Translations under genes and position numbers: made by a program | Part shown: positions 15,069-23,253 of the stretch, in pieces | Numbering within the stretch: position 1 is the first letter of the stretch | How the letters are laid out: every line of letters begins with the position of its first letter | Notes under the pieces: model-generated | Seen by the model: the letters and a program-made list of their open reading frames with translations, nothing else | Told to the model about the DNA's origin: nothing | The model's database searches: none | Source of the DNA: an uncultured Acetatifactor sp. | GTDB lineage: Bacteria > Bacillota > Clostridia > Lachnospirales > Lachnospiraceae | Length of the DNA: 26,409 nt | Direction: 5' to 3' | NCBI GenBank assembly: GCA_910578815.1 | Contig: CAJTSE010000025.1 | Span: 1 to 26,409 of the forward strand

Positions 15069-16872
15069 CTAATTTTAACACACTCATAAAAGCCTTCTGG
15101 GGAATGACCACGTTGCCGATCTGCCGCATACGTTTCTTCCCTTCCTTCTGCTTCTCCAACAGCTTCTTCTTTCTGGTAATATCCCCGCCGTAGCACTTTG
15201 CCAGCACGTCCTTCCTTAAGGCCTTCACTGTCTCCCTGGCAATGATCTTGCCCCCTACGGCCGCCTGAATGGGAATTTCGAATAAATGCCTGGGGATTTC
15301 ATCCTTCAGCTTTTCGCACATCTTCCGGCCCCTCTCGTAGGCGGAATCTCCATGTACAATAAAGGAAAGGGCATCCACTTCCTCCCGGTTAATCAAAATA
15401 TCCAGCTTCACCAGCTTCGCCGGCTCATACCCTTTTAAATCATAATCAAAGGAGGCGTAGCCTCTGGAACGGGATTTCAGCGCGTCAAAAAAATCATAAA
15501 TAATCTCATTCAAAGGCAGCTCATATTTCAACAGCGCCCTGGTGCCCTCAATATACTCCATGCTCAGATACCTGCCCCGCCGCTCCTGACAGAGCTCCAT
15601 AATAGAGCCGATAAACTCGCTGGTGACCATGATCTCCGCGCTGACCACCGGCTCTTCCATATGTTCGATCTCGGATGGGTCCGGCAGATTGGAAGGATTG
15701 GTCAGCTCAATTACTTCGCCGTTCGTCTTGTACACCTTATAGACCACGCCCGGCGCCGTTGTCACCAGATCCAGATTATACTCCCGCTCCAGCCGCTCCT
15801 GAATCACATCCAGATGCAGCAGTCCCAAAAAGCCGCAACGGAAGCCAAAGCCCAAAGCCACGGAGGTTTCCGGCTCATAATTTAGGGAGGCGTCGTTTAA
15901 CTGCAGCTTCTCCAGTGCATCCCGCAGATCGGGATATTTGGATCCGTCCGCCGGATACAGGCCGCAGTATACCATAGACTGCACCCGCCGATAACCCGGC
16001 AGCGGCTCGGCGCAGGGGTGATTGTCGTCCGTTACCGTATCTCCCACCGCCGTATCCTTCACATTTTTAATGGACGCAGTAATATAGCCAACCATGCCCG
16101 CAGAAAGCTCTTCACAGGGAATAAACTGTCCTGCGCCAAAATATCCTACCTCTACCACATCCTCTTTGGCACCGGTAGCCATCATGCGGATGGTGGTTCC
16201 CTTCTTTACGGTTCCCTCCATGATACGGCAGAAAATGATAACACCCTTATAAGAATCATACAGGGAATCAAAGATCAGCGCCTTTAAGGGAGCCGTCGGA
16301 TCTCCTTTCGGTGCGGGAATCTTCTTTACGATCTGCTCCAGCACTTCTTCGATGCCGATTCCGTTTTTAGCTGAAATCAAAGGGGCGTCCTGTGCCTCCA
16401 GGCCGATCACATCCTCAATCTCTTCTATGACACGCTCCGGCTCCGCGCTGGGCAGATCAATTTTATTAATGACCGGAAACACCTCCAGATCATGGTCCAG
16501 AGCCAGATATACGTTGGCCAGGGTCTGGGCCTCAATCCCCTGGGCCGCATCCACTACCAGAATGGCCCCGTCGCAGGCGGCAAGAGAACGGCTGACCTCA
16601 TAATTAAAGTCCACATGGCCCGGTGTGTCGATCAGGTTAAAAATATACTCCCTGCCGTCCTGCGCCTTATAAACTGTTCGCACAGACTGGGCCTTAATAG
16701 TGATGCCACGCTCCCGCTCCAGCTCCATATTATCTAAAATCTGATCCTGCATCTCCCTGCCGGTCAGCAGGCCCGTCTTTTCGATAATACGGTCAGCCAA
16801 TGTGGATTTCCCGTGGTCTATATGTGCTACAATGCAAAAATTGCGTATACTGCTTTGATCTATTGATGCCAT
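15058..16872 (-). CDS. lepA: Elongation factor 4 (LepA)
   Basis: LepA is a ribosome-binding GTPase related to EF-G that affects initiation and translocation under stress. The 604-aa protein has the G1 motif AHIDHGKST (16-24), the G3 motif DTPGH (82-86) and NKIDLPSAEPERV, then the EF-G-like domains and the LepA-specific C-terminus (GGDITRKKKLLEKQKEGKKRMR in outline). The reading frame stays open for 104 more codons upstream. The ATG at 16872 is chosen because GAGGAT lies 6 nt before it and MASIDQSSIRNFCIVAHIDHGK is the normal LepA N-terminus. The upstream extension passes through a hairpin-rich noncoding region. It overlaps hemW and lies downstream of spoIIP across a 409-nt gap. Confidence 0.97.
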   Translation of the reverse strand: MASIDQSSIRNFCIVAHIDHGKSTLADRIIEKTGLLTGREMQDQILDNMELERERGITIKAQSVRTVYKAQDGREYIFNLIDTPGHVDFNYEVSRSLAACDGAILVVDAAQGIEAQTLANVYLALDHDLEVFPVINKIDLPSAEPERVIEEIEDVIGLEAQDAPLISAKNGIGIEEVLEQIVKKIPAPKGDPTAPLKALIFDSLYDSYKGVIIFCRIMEGTVKKGTTIRMMATGAKEDVVEVGYFGAGQFIPCEELSAGMVGYITASIKNVKDTAVGDTVTDDNHPCAEPLPGYRRVQSMVYCGLYPADGSKYPDLRDALEKLQLNDASLNYEPETSVALGFGFRCGFLGLLHLDVIQERLEREYNLDLVTTAPGVVYKVYKTNGEVIELTNPSNLPDPSEIEHMEEPVVSAEIMVTSEFIGSIMELCQERRGRYLSMEYIEGTRALLKYELPLNEIIYDFFDALKSRSRGYASFDYDLKGYEPAKLVKLDILINREEVDALSFIVHGDSAYERGRKMCEKLKDEIPRHLFEIPIQAAVGGKIIARETVKALRKDVLAKCYGGDITRKKKLLEKQKEGKKRMRQIGNVVIPQKAFMSVLKLDDK

Positions 16873-16917
16873 TTGTATATCCTCGTTTCCCGGTTCAGAG
16901 TATTCTTTTTTCCACAC

Positions 16918-17037
16918 GTGCTGAATGCGAACTTCGTTCGCATTGCACTCTCTGTTTGACTTCGTCAAACCCTTTCTCGTTGTTGGTGCTGGAAAAACAA
17001 ATGCCTGCTGCGCAGTCGCTTGTTTTTCCTTAGCACC
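16918..17037. repeat. Cluster of three hairpins in the lepA leader
   Basis: Three perfect or near-perfect hairpins are adjacent. The first is AATGCGAAC-TTC-GTTCGCATT (16924-16944), with outer GTGC/GCAC. The second is GTTTGAC-TTC-GTCAAAC (16954-16970). The third is larger (16985-17037), with GGTGCT/AGCACC and GGAAAAACAA/TTGTTTTTCC arms separated by TT on one side, and an inner CTGC/GCAG. Two share the same 3-nt loop (TTC on plus, GAA on minus). They lie 46 to 165 nt before the lepA start codon. Confidence 0.75.
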
Positions 17038-17105
17038 TATCATATCACAGGGAAACCTTGGTTGTCCAGTACAGGCTGCACGCCGACACACTATTCGAAA
17101 CGACC

Positions 17106-17119
17106 TACCGTATACGGTA
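17106..17119. promoter_or_regulatory. Perfect 14-bp palindrome, possible operator
   Basis: TACCGTATACGGTA is a perfect palindrome between the hairpin cluster and the long inverted repeat. Its size fits a binding site for a dimeric regulator or a short hairpin. No partner is known. Confidence 0.35.
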
Positions 17120-17123
17120 AACA

Positions 17124-17262
17124 GGCGGCAGCCGGCCGTCGTTATCAGCGCAGACTGTGCAAGACGTCGGTACTTGGCAGGCATATTGTGCCTGCCTATG
17201 TACCGTTACGTCGAGCCTCAAGCGAAAGCGTGTCTGCGTGGGAATAACGGCCGGTTGCCGCC
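17124..17262. repeat. Long multi-segment inverted repeat after spoIIP
   Basis: The ends 17124-17139 and 17247-17262 pair over 16 positions, counting one G-U pair (read on the plus strand). Inside, CGCAGAC (17149-17155) pairs with GTCTGCG (17232-17238), GACGT (17163-17167) with ACGTC (17208-17212), GGTAC (17169) with GTACC (17200), and GGCAGGCA (17176-17183) with TGCCTGCC (17189-17196). The nested arms make one 139-nt hairpin. It begins 19 nt past the spoIIP stop. A smaller GTCAGGG/CCCTGAC stem (17263-17294) spans that stop codon. Function unknown; candidates are a transcript-end structure or a repeat insertion. Confidence 0.7.
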
Positions 17263-17281
17263 GTCAGGGTGCGAAAAGCCG

Positions 17282-18574
17282 CTACTCCCCTGACAGCACC
17301 ATATCCAAAATATGTGCCAGTGGATCGCAGGCGTTCATTGCCTCCTCCACCGTATTGTTCTGGGCTCCCAGTTCCACCAGCAGATATTTGTCTTTCAGGT
17401 GCATATTATACCGGTAACCTTTAAGATAAATTTTTCTTGTGAGCCCCGGATAAAACTCTACCGCCTTTTTCTGCATCTGAAAGGAAAATGCCAGATTGCC
17501 CTCCAAATTTTCATTATAGAGATAAGTAATGTCTCCAGTCTTCTTCGTTTTGGAAAGGCCGTTAAAGAACATAAATCTGGCTGTTGGCTTTCCGTCCAAG
17601 TCCATAACCAGTCTGGTAGACTCCGGCATCTCGTCCCTATGTAAATCAATCACCACCTGAATGGACGGATTCTCCTGCAAAATCTGCTCCAGCTCAGGCA
17701 ATGCTTTGGAATACGCCTGATTTCTGTCCGCATCATACTCTGCCGTATGATGAAGCACATTGTAACCGTAGTCTTCCGTTAAAATCTGCGTCAGCCTCTC
17801 CCCCACCCCGACAATGGTTGTGGACGGATCTCCCTGTACGGAATCTGCAAAGCCCTCCCTGGAATGAGTATGAAAGATTAATATTTGAGGTCCGTCCCCT
17901 TCTTTGGAGACTGACATATCTTTCTCCAGGAAGCTTTCCACATTCAGCCTGTCACTGCCTGCGATGGTAGTGGAATCTACGATATAAAACTGCTTGACTA
18001 AAGTCTCATAATCCTTCAGGCTCTCCAAATCCACCTGCGACTGTTGAACATGGGGTGAAAACCTGATATTCTCCTGCTCCTGCATAGCAGCCTTATTCTC
18101 CTCCTGCAAAAGTTCTCCGAGAGATTGTTCCATTTCCTCTTGCACTTCCCGATCTGCAGGCTCTTCCGGTGAAATTCCCTCTTCTGCCTCCGCCAGCAAT
18201 ATCTCCCTGAGTTCCTTGTTTTCTGCAGAAAACTCCGGCTGCGAAAACACCTCACCTGTTCCGTATTCTTCCAACACATACTCATAAAGGGGAAACAGAC
18301 TGTCGATCTGCTCCCGAAAAAACCAGCAGCCAGTCCCGCCGGATCTTTCAAATAATATACAGGGCATGAACATGTCATACAGGCCTGCTGCCGCCGCATC
18401 TGCCATTTCCAGCAACATTCCCGGCTTTTTCCCCTCTTCCCCCCCTGCAGTTGCAGTTTCCGCCTTATTGCCGCCGCAGCTTTGGGCCATGCCGGCCAAA
18501 ACCAAAATCAACAGCACGATCACCCCGGCCTTCGCCGCAGGCAGTCGCCCCTCGGTGCTCTTTCCCTTCCACAC
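17282..18574 (-). CDS. spoIIP: Stage II sporulation protein P (SpoIIP)
   Basis: SpoIIP is a membrane-anchored amidase/endopeptidase that works with SpoIID and SpoIIM to thin septal peptidoglycan and drive engulfment. The 430-aa protein has a transmembrane anchor near residues 14-32, an Glu-rich middle region, and the catalytic part with ILIFHTHSREGF (H235, H237, E240), VIDLHRD (H312) and the closing LLVELGAQNNTVEEAMNA. The residues that would bind zinc are present. The GTG start is preceded by GAGGGAAG. A nearby upstream ATG is in another frame. It sits downstream of gpr, as in many Clostridia. A sigma-E-like promoter may lie in the 154-nt gap between them. Confidence 0.95.
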   Translation of the reverse strand: MWKGKSTEGRLPAAKAGVIVLLILVLAGMAQSCGGNKAETATAGGEEGKKPGMLLEMADAAAAGLYDMFMPCILFERSGGTGCWFFREQIDSLFPLYEYVLEEYGTGEVFSQPEFSAENKELREILLAEAEEGISPEEPADREVQEEMEQSLGELLQEENKAAMQEQENIRFSPHVQQSQVDLESLKDYETLVKQFYIVDSTTIAGSDRLNVESFLEKDMSVSKEGDGPQILIFHTHSREGFADSVQGDPSTTIVGVGERLTQILTEDYGYNVLHHTAEYDADRNQAYSKALPELEQILQENPSIQVVIDLHRDEMPESTRLVMDLDGKPTARFMFFNGLSKTKKTGDITYLYNENLEGNLAFSFQMQKKAVEFYPGLTRKIYLKGYRYNMHLKDKYLLVELGAQNNTVEEAMNACDPLAHILDMVLSGE

Positions 18575-18606
18575 CGGCCACTTCCCTCACCATTTTCTTT
18601 CATACA

Positions 18607-18635
18607 AGTATATGTCCCAGGCAGCACGGCTATTC
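18607..18635 (-). promoter_or_regulatory. Possible sigma-E-type promoter of spoIIP
   Basis: On the minus strand GAATAGC (18629-18635) and CATATACT (18607-18614) are 14 nt apart, similar to the sigma-E pattern of an ATA-containing -35 and a CATAcaaT-type -10. spoIIP belongs to the sigma-E regulon in Bacillus. The match is partial. Confidence 0.3.
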
Positions 18636-18728
18636 TTTTTGTATGGCTCCCGGCGCACATTCGCTCGGATTCTCCACGGTTCCCACAAAATGGCATTTGA
18701 CCCACGGCTCGCAGAAATCAAGTCTGCT

Positions 18729-19649
18729 TCAACACATCCGCATCTCCATGGCCATATTGATTCCTTCCGAAACGGTAAAGCTGATCCGCTTAATCACCGC
18801 ATCAATATCCTTTCCAGTCATATACATATTGTTCAGCTCCGGGAACGGCGGCTGCTGCCTGCTGACACATTTCATTATATCCGTGCCGTCTTCCTCTGCC
18901 AGCATCTTTTCCATGGCATCCATAACGATGGTTGCAGAATCCACTACCGTAGGAATGCCAATGGCGATGACCGGAACCCCTAAGCTTTCTTCCGTCAAAG
19001 CGTTTCGGTGATTGCCGACTCCTGATCCCGGCTGAATTCCGGTATTTGTGATCTGAATGGTACGATTAAGACGCTTGGTGCTTCTTGCGGCAAGTGCATC
19101 CACTACAATCAACACATCCGGTCTGGTTTCTGTAACCACTCCTTTTACAATCTCCGCCGTCTCCATTCCCGTCCTGGCCATGACCCCCGGCTCCAAGGCG
19201 CTGAGAGAATTCATTTTATTGCAGTTATAAGCCGCCTTGCCGTACTCCTTCACAATATGCCTGGTAATAAACAAATTATCCACAGTCTGCGGCCCCAAAG
19301 CATCTGCGGTTACCTCCCTGTTTCCCAGCCCTACCACAAGTATATTCTGTTCCTTGTCATCCTGGGGCAAGAGTTTCAGCAGCTCTTCTGCCAGGCACTT
19401 AGAAACCTCCCGGTGATAATCTTCATCCGGCTCAACCATGGCCGGTGCCTCCATGGTCACATAGATCCCCATTGGCTTTCCCATGGCTTTTGCAGCATTT
19501 TTAGTGTCGATCGTGACTTTTGTCACTCTGACATCTTCTTCTTCTCGATAATATTCCTCCACACTCACGCCCCGCAGTTCGCTCTCCGTCTCGCTGATAC
19601 TCTCCCTGGCTTCAAGCGCCAGATCCGTCCTCATCTGAAAAATTCCCAT
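18729..19649 (-). CDS. gpr: Germination protease GPR
   Basis: GPR is the aspartic-type protease that starts degradation of the small acid-soluble proteins protecting spore DNA; it is made in the forespore as a zymogen. The 306-aa product starts MGIFQMRTDLALEARE, matching the family's xRTDLAxE start, and contains the conserved VVGLGNREVTADALGP and LIVVDALAARS segments that carry acidic active-site residues. GIQPGSGVGNHR and IAIGIPTVVDSATI also match the family. The reading frame extends 12 codons further, but the ATG at 19649 has CGGAGG five nt upstream and gives the normal N-terminus, so I use it. Forespore (sigma-F/G) control is known for the family; I could not identify a clear promoter match by eye. 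Confidence 0.95.
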   Translation of the reverse strand: MGIFQMRTDLALEARESISETESELRGVSVEEYYREEEDVRVTKVTIDTKNAAKAMGKPMGIYVTMEAPAMVEPDEDYHREVSKCLAEELLKLLPQDDKEQNILVVGLGNREVTADALGPQTVDNLFITRHIVKEYGKAAYNCNKMNSLSALEPGVMARTGMETAEIVKGVVTETRPDVLIVVDALAARSTKRLNRTIQITNTGIQPGSGVGNHRNALTEESLGVPVIAIGIPTVVDSATIVMDAMEKMLAEEDGTDIMKCVSRQQPPFPELNNMYMTGKDIDAVIKRISFTVSEGINMAMEMRMC

Positions 19650-19755
19650 GCCTAGCCTCCGTGTTATTCTTCTGTTTGAAAACATTTTCCTTATTTTTTA
19701 CGAAAGAAATCGGAAATATTCAAATGAAACAAATATACCGGAGTTCCTGCATCAT

Positions 19756-21639
19756 TCAGGAATTCAGCATTTCATATCTTTTTCTGTTCTTTTTTCTGCC
19801 CCGCAGAAGATCCGCATACCAGAATACAATCTCCGCTATGTAAGCCAGCTCTCCCTCCTTTCCAGTTCGCCGCCAGATTTCCTTATAGGCCATAAACCAG
19901 TTTTCCAGCCGCTCTGCAAGAGCAAAGGCAAGGTTTGTATCCACCGCCTTCTCTTCCGCAGCCTGCAAAAGAACCATCCCCACATTATTCCAAGTATCCG
20001 TACCTTCTGCCGTCAGCTCCAGCTCCTGCATCAGGTCTCTCTTGCTGCTGTCCATGCAGACCGCTGTGCGCTTCAACTCCCGGCGAAGTTCTCTAAGCTT
20101 CTCCGCCGCCTGTCCTGCCTTCCTCATCTCACTCTGCCTTTCCTTCAGCAGCTTAATCAAATCCGATTCTTCCCCCTTTTCTCCCAGCACCACATATTCA
20201 TAAAGCATCACTGCCTCATACCAGCCAAAGCAGCTGCAGTCCGCAAGCTCAGCCATCAGTCCCACCAGCCGTCCGCTGCCGTCCCGATATTCAAGCACGG
20301 AAATCTGATGATTTAACTCTTCCTCCGAGACCTCCTTGCCGTTCCAGGAAAAGGCCGCTCCGTAAATCATCCCCGGAACGGAATGCGCCGGATGATTTAT
20401 ATGCCCAAAATCTCCCCAATCCGTATTCAAGATCCCTGCTGCATGATACTTTCTGGCATAGCCGCACATTCTGGTGATATTTCGATAACTGTCACCAATC
20501 AAGTTCATCCACTGATTCCAGCCGCTTACTCCCGGACAAAGATACTGGGGCACCCCTGCCTCCGCCATCCTGCGGCTCTCATCCTCCCGTTGATCCGGTG
20601 CGTACCCCCAGGTTAAGCAAACAGTCCCCTCAGGAAGCTCCTTTGCCAGCATGGGATCTCCGGCGATCACGTCTCCCCAGAACATAGGCTTTTTCCCCCG
20701 CGCCTTCAGGAAGGAACACAGCTCCTTTAGATAATCCACATAAATACGGTGAATCCCCCTTTCCTCCGCCAGCTTTGCCGATTTTCCCTTTCCCAGATCA
20801 AAGGTCTCATCCGCGCACAGGTTAAAACGGTCAGAGCGAAAAAGCGCCATATATTCTTCCAGCATTTTCTTAATAAACGGCAGCGTCCGGTCATCCGAAA
20901 CGTTCACCGTATGATGCCGCATACGGTCCCAAAAGGAAAAAGGCTGGGCGGAAGCATCCGCCAGTTCACACAGCTCATCATGGCTTTTGGTGGAAAGCAG
21001 CATGTAAAGGTGTCCAAAGCTGGCCAAGGAAGGAACCAGCTCGATATGCCTCTCAAAACAGTAATCGTCCAGTTCCAGAATCTCTTCCGCAGTCAAGGGC
21101 GTAGTATCACGCCACATCTCCGACAGGTCTCGAAAAAGATAGGTGTGTTCCACATACAGCTGAAATTCATTTATCTTATATCTGCACAATCTGTCCGCAA
21201 TGTGCTTCAGCTCTTCCAGCTTCAGCACCCTCCCTCTGGTCTGGTCCAGATAATACCCCCGTCTGGCGGTCTCCGGGTAGTCCCGCACCGTTACTCCGGG
21301 AATCAATGCCCCTTTTTGCTCCACCATCTGACACAATGTCTGCACGCCGTACAGAAGACCTTCCCCGTCTCCCCCCAGCACACGGATTCCTTCCGCCTGC
21401 AGCTCAAGCCTGTATTCCTGCTCCTTCAGGCCATCCTCCAGCGCCAGGCTAATGTCACCCCTGCGAAACCTGCCTCTTGTGACAGGCAGCTCCAGACCTG
21501 CCCACTGCCTGATGCAGTCCTGCAGCTGTCTGGCCGGCAGCAGTTCCACACCCTCTTCACAGACAATGTATGTACCGAATGCACACTCAAAGCAATCTTC
21601 CCTGTAAATAATCTCCTGCGGTTTCGGAATTAAAATCAT
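19756..21639 (-). CDS. Glycoside hydrolase family 20 beta-N-acetylhexosaminidase
   Basis: GH20 enzymes remove terminal N-acetylglucosamine or N-acetylgalactosamine from glycans by substrate-assisted catalysis. The 627-aa protein has the N-terminal GH20b-like domain (PKPQEIIYREDC to about 115, with DGEGLLYGVQTL) and the catalytic barrel starting RDYPETARRGYYLD. The Asp-Glu catalytic pair is D277-E278 in FNLCADETFDLG, where most GH20 enzymes have GDE. The tail (about 470-620) is helical. There is no signal peptide, so it is probably cytoplasmic and acts on imported oligosaccharides. The ATG follows AAGGGGG by 8 nt; 13 further upstream codons are open but less likely. It is divergent from rpsT and sits upstream of gpr on the same strand. 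Confidence 0.9.
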   Translation of the reverse strand: MILIPKPQEIIYREDCFECAFGTYIVCEEGVELLPARQLQDCIRQWAGLELPVTRGRFRRGDISLALEDGLKEQEYRLELQAEGIRVLGGDGEGLLYGVQTLCQMVEQKGALIPGVTVRDYPETARRGYYLDQTRGRVLKLEELKHIADRLCRYKINEFQLYVEHTYLFRDLSEMWRDTTPLTAEEILELDDYCFERHIELVPSLASFGHLYMLLSTKSHDELCELADASAQPFSFWDRMRHHTVNVSDDRTLPFIKKMLEEYMALFRSDRFNLCADETFDLGKGKSAKLAEERGIHRIYVDYLKELCSFLKARGKKPMFWGDVIAGDPMLAKELPEGTVCLTWGYAPDQREDESRRMAEAGVPQYLCPGVSGWNQWMNLIGDSYRNITRMCGYARKYHAAGILNTDWGDFGHINHPAHSVPGMIYGAAFSWNGKEVSEEELNHQISVLEYRDGSGRLVGLMAELADCSCFGWYEAVMLYEYVVLGEKGEESDLIKLLKERQSEMRKAGQAAEKLRELRRELKRTAVCMDSSKRDLMQELELTAEGTDTWNNVGMVLLQAAEEKAVDTNLAFALAERLENWFMAYKEIWRRTGKEGELAYIAEIVFWYADLLRGRKKNRKRYEMLNS

Positions 21640-21708
21640 TATGATACCCCCTTGCACATATGTACTGACACATATCATCTTTCTTTGTCCGCCATAAGAC
21701 TTCCTTAC

Positions 21709-21737
21709 ATTATATACCTCAAATACTCATTTTTCTA
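21709..21737 (-). promoter_or_regulatory. Sigma-A promoter of the GH20 gene
   Basis: A perfect TATAAT (21709-21714) lies 17 nt from TAGAAA (21732-21737) on the minus strand. The leader would be about 60 to 65 nt long. Confidence 0.55.
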
Positions 21738-21817
21738 TCCGCTTTTGATCGTTTTATGTCCTTACCGCCATAACAGGTGGACTCATCCACATTATAATAA
21801 AAAAATGAAAATATGTA

Positions 21818-21846
21818 TTGACAAACCATCCATAATTGACTAAACT
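21818..21846 (+). promoter_or_regulatory. Sigma-A promoter of rpsT
   Basis: TTGACA (21818-21823) and TAAACT (21841-21846) are 17 nt apart. Transcription from about 21853 gives a leader of roughly 85 nt before the TTG start. The rest of the 299-nt gap (21640-21938) is AT-rich, with only this promoter and the divergent GH20 promoter visible. Confidence 0.6.
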
Positions 21847-21938
21847 ACTATCGTATGTTTGCATTAGTCTTCCGTGTCTGGCTAAGGCGAAACAGCTTAA
21901 ATGAATGATTATTGTATACAAATTGGAGGTGTAACGAC

Positions 21939-22202
21939 TTGGCTAACATTAAATCCGCAAAAAAGAGAATTCTGGTGAATCGCACCAAGGCTGAAAGGAA
22001 CAAGGCTGTAAGATCCAGCGTTAAGACCGCTATGAAAAAGGTGTTTTCTGCTGTTGAATCCGGCGATAAATCCGCTGCTCAGGCGGCTCTTGCTGATGCC
22101 ACCAAGACCATCGAGATAGCTGGCAGTAAGGGAGTTTATCACAAGAACAATGTGGCTCATAAGGTTTCCCGTATCAGCAAGGCTGTAAACGGCATGGCTT
22201 AA
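21939..22202 (+). CDS. rpsT: 30S ribosomal protein S20
   Basis: S20 binds 16S rRNA early in 30S assembly. The 87-aa protein is rich in Lys, Ala and Arg and matches the S20 pattern (ANIKSAKKRILVNRTKAERNKAVRSSVKTAMKKV and the C-terminal GVYHKNNVAHKVSRISKAVN, in outline). The start is TTG, preceded by GGAGGT with 8-nt spacing; the frame is open further upstream but MANIKSAKKR is the conserved N-terminus. E. coli rpsT also starts with UUG and is feedback-controlled through its weak start, so similar control is plausible here but is inference. rpsT next to gpr, spoIIP and lepA is common in Clostridia; here a GH20 gene separates them. Confidence 0.97.
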   Translation: MANIKSAKKRILVNRTKAERNKAVRSSVKTAMKKVFSAVESGDKSAAQAALADATKTIEIAGSKGVYHKNNVAHKVSRISKAVNGMA

Positions 22203-22238
22203 TTTAAACATAAAGTGTCTGCTGCACTTAAAAAGTCA

Positions 22239-22277
22239 GGAGCTGTCGCACCGTCATCGGTGTGCAGCTCCTTTTTT
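22239..22277 (+). terminator. Intrinsic terminator of rpsT
   Basis: The stem GGAGCTG/CAGCTCC (22239-22245 / 22265-22271) continues inward with CACCG/CGGTG and is followed by six T residues. On the minus strand the same stem is followed by TGACTTTTT, so it may also stop transcription from the convergent TPM gene. A second GGCGGC/GCCGCC hairpin lies at 22303-22321. Confidence 0.9.
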
Positions 22278-22330
22278 CCGGCCATTAGCAGTTGTCGAAT
22301 CTGGCGGCCCCGGCAGCCGCCCCTTTTCCC

Positions 22331-23242
22331 TCAGTGCCTGTGTCCGCCGCCTCCATGGCTTGCACCACTTCTGCTGACATGGTGTCCGCCGCCTCCGCCG
22401 CCGGAACGTCCGCCGCCGCGGCTCCCACTACCAGTCTCAATCTTTCGCTTTACTACATTCTTACGGATCAAATCATCTCTCTGATCCTGCATCACAGGTT
22501 TACCTCCTGCCACATAAGCGTTGACCGCCGTGGTATCACGGGCCTTGTTCTTTCCTAAATGGGATGACGCATATACTGCCGCAATGACAAGGGAAACCAC
22601 AAACGCACCCAGATAATATGTGCCGCCCAGTCGCACACTGCCTCCGTCCAGATAGCTGCATACCTTGTCAATATAGCGCATGTATGCCCTGCAGGGATCG
22701 CTGTCGTAATAATCATCCACGGCATACAGCACACTTTCCACTGCCCTGACGCTAAGAGCATCCTCCACTTTCCCGCTGGTGGACAGCCATTCTCCCCTCT
22801 GCCCTTTGTAACGATTATCAATCAATATGGAGCCGTCCCCATCAAAGCCTTTATTATATCCGAAACCATTTTCATCCCAAAAGTCATCCGCTATGGCTGT
22901 CATGTTTGTTTCCCAGTCTGACGAATCTAAACCGCTCTCTAAAGCCTCGTCTCCCTCTACGGGCCGGCTGATGGTCAGAATTACAAAGTCCGCCTTATAC
23001 TGCTCTTCTTTTTCTGCAATATATTCCCGCAGCTTCTCTTCTTCCTCGTCCGTCAAAATATCCGCATTGTCATAAACCCTCTCTCTGGGTGCCGAGGTAT
23101 TACTTCGTTCCCCGCTCCCTCCGGCAAAATGTATGATGCCCACGCCTGCGGTTACTGCCGCCATAATCCCCACAAGGATAAACCAGATGCGAAAATGGCG
23201 AAGGTATTGCCTGATTGCTTCTTTTTTATAATCGTCCCTCAT
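22331..23242 (-). CDS. TPM-domain (YgcG-like) membrane protein
   Basis: The 303-aa protein has a transmembrane segment near residues 17-38, then a TPM-type domain (RVYDNADILTDEEEEKLREYI...ADFVILTI, with DDFWDENGFGYNKG and GDGSILIDNRYKG). A second transmembrane segment lies near 205-228, and the tail is Gly/Arg/His-rich (SRGGGRSGGGGGGHHVSRSG...). TPM proteins are described as membrane-associated and some have phosphatase activity; no substrate can be deduced. The ATG at 23242 follows GGAGGG by 6 nt, which overlaps the stop of the upstream gene, so the pair is an operon. An N-terminal extension of seven codons is open but less likely. Confidence 0.82.
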   Translation of the reverse strand: MRDDYKKEAIRQYLRHFRIWFILVGIMAAVTAGVGIIHFAGGSGERSNTSAPRERVYDNADILTDEEEEKLREYIAEKEEQYKADFVILTISRPVEGDEALESGLDSSDWETNMTAIADDFWDENGFGYNKGFDGDGSILIDNRYKGQRGEWLSTSGKVEDALSVRAVESVLYAVDDYYDSDPCRAYMRYIDKVCSYLDGGSVRLGGTYYLGAFVVSLVIAAVYASSHLGKNKARDTTAVNAYVAGGKPVMQDQRDDLIRKNVVKRKIETGSGSRGGGRSGGGGGGHHVSRSGASHGGGGHRH

Positions 23243-23253
23243 TCTGATCCCTC

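Noticed and set aside
16873..17184. N-terminal extension of LepA by 104 residues
   Set aside because: The frame is open, but it crosses the hairpin cluster, has no homology to LepA, and the ATG at 16872 has a good ribosome site and the family's normal N-terminus.
16925..17293. Plus-strand 122-aa ORF and overlapping ORFs over the hairpin region
   Set aside because: They run through inverted repeats, have no recognisable domain, and lack a convincing ribosome site.
19744..19762. Terminator for the GH20 gene
   Set aside because: TTCCTG/CAGGAA forms only a 6-bp stem across the stop codon, without a U-run.
20749..21633. 294-aa plus-strand ORF opposite the GH20 gene
   Set aside because: It is an antisense shadow: the minus-strand frame has clear GH20 motifs and the plus frame has none.
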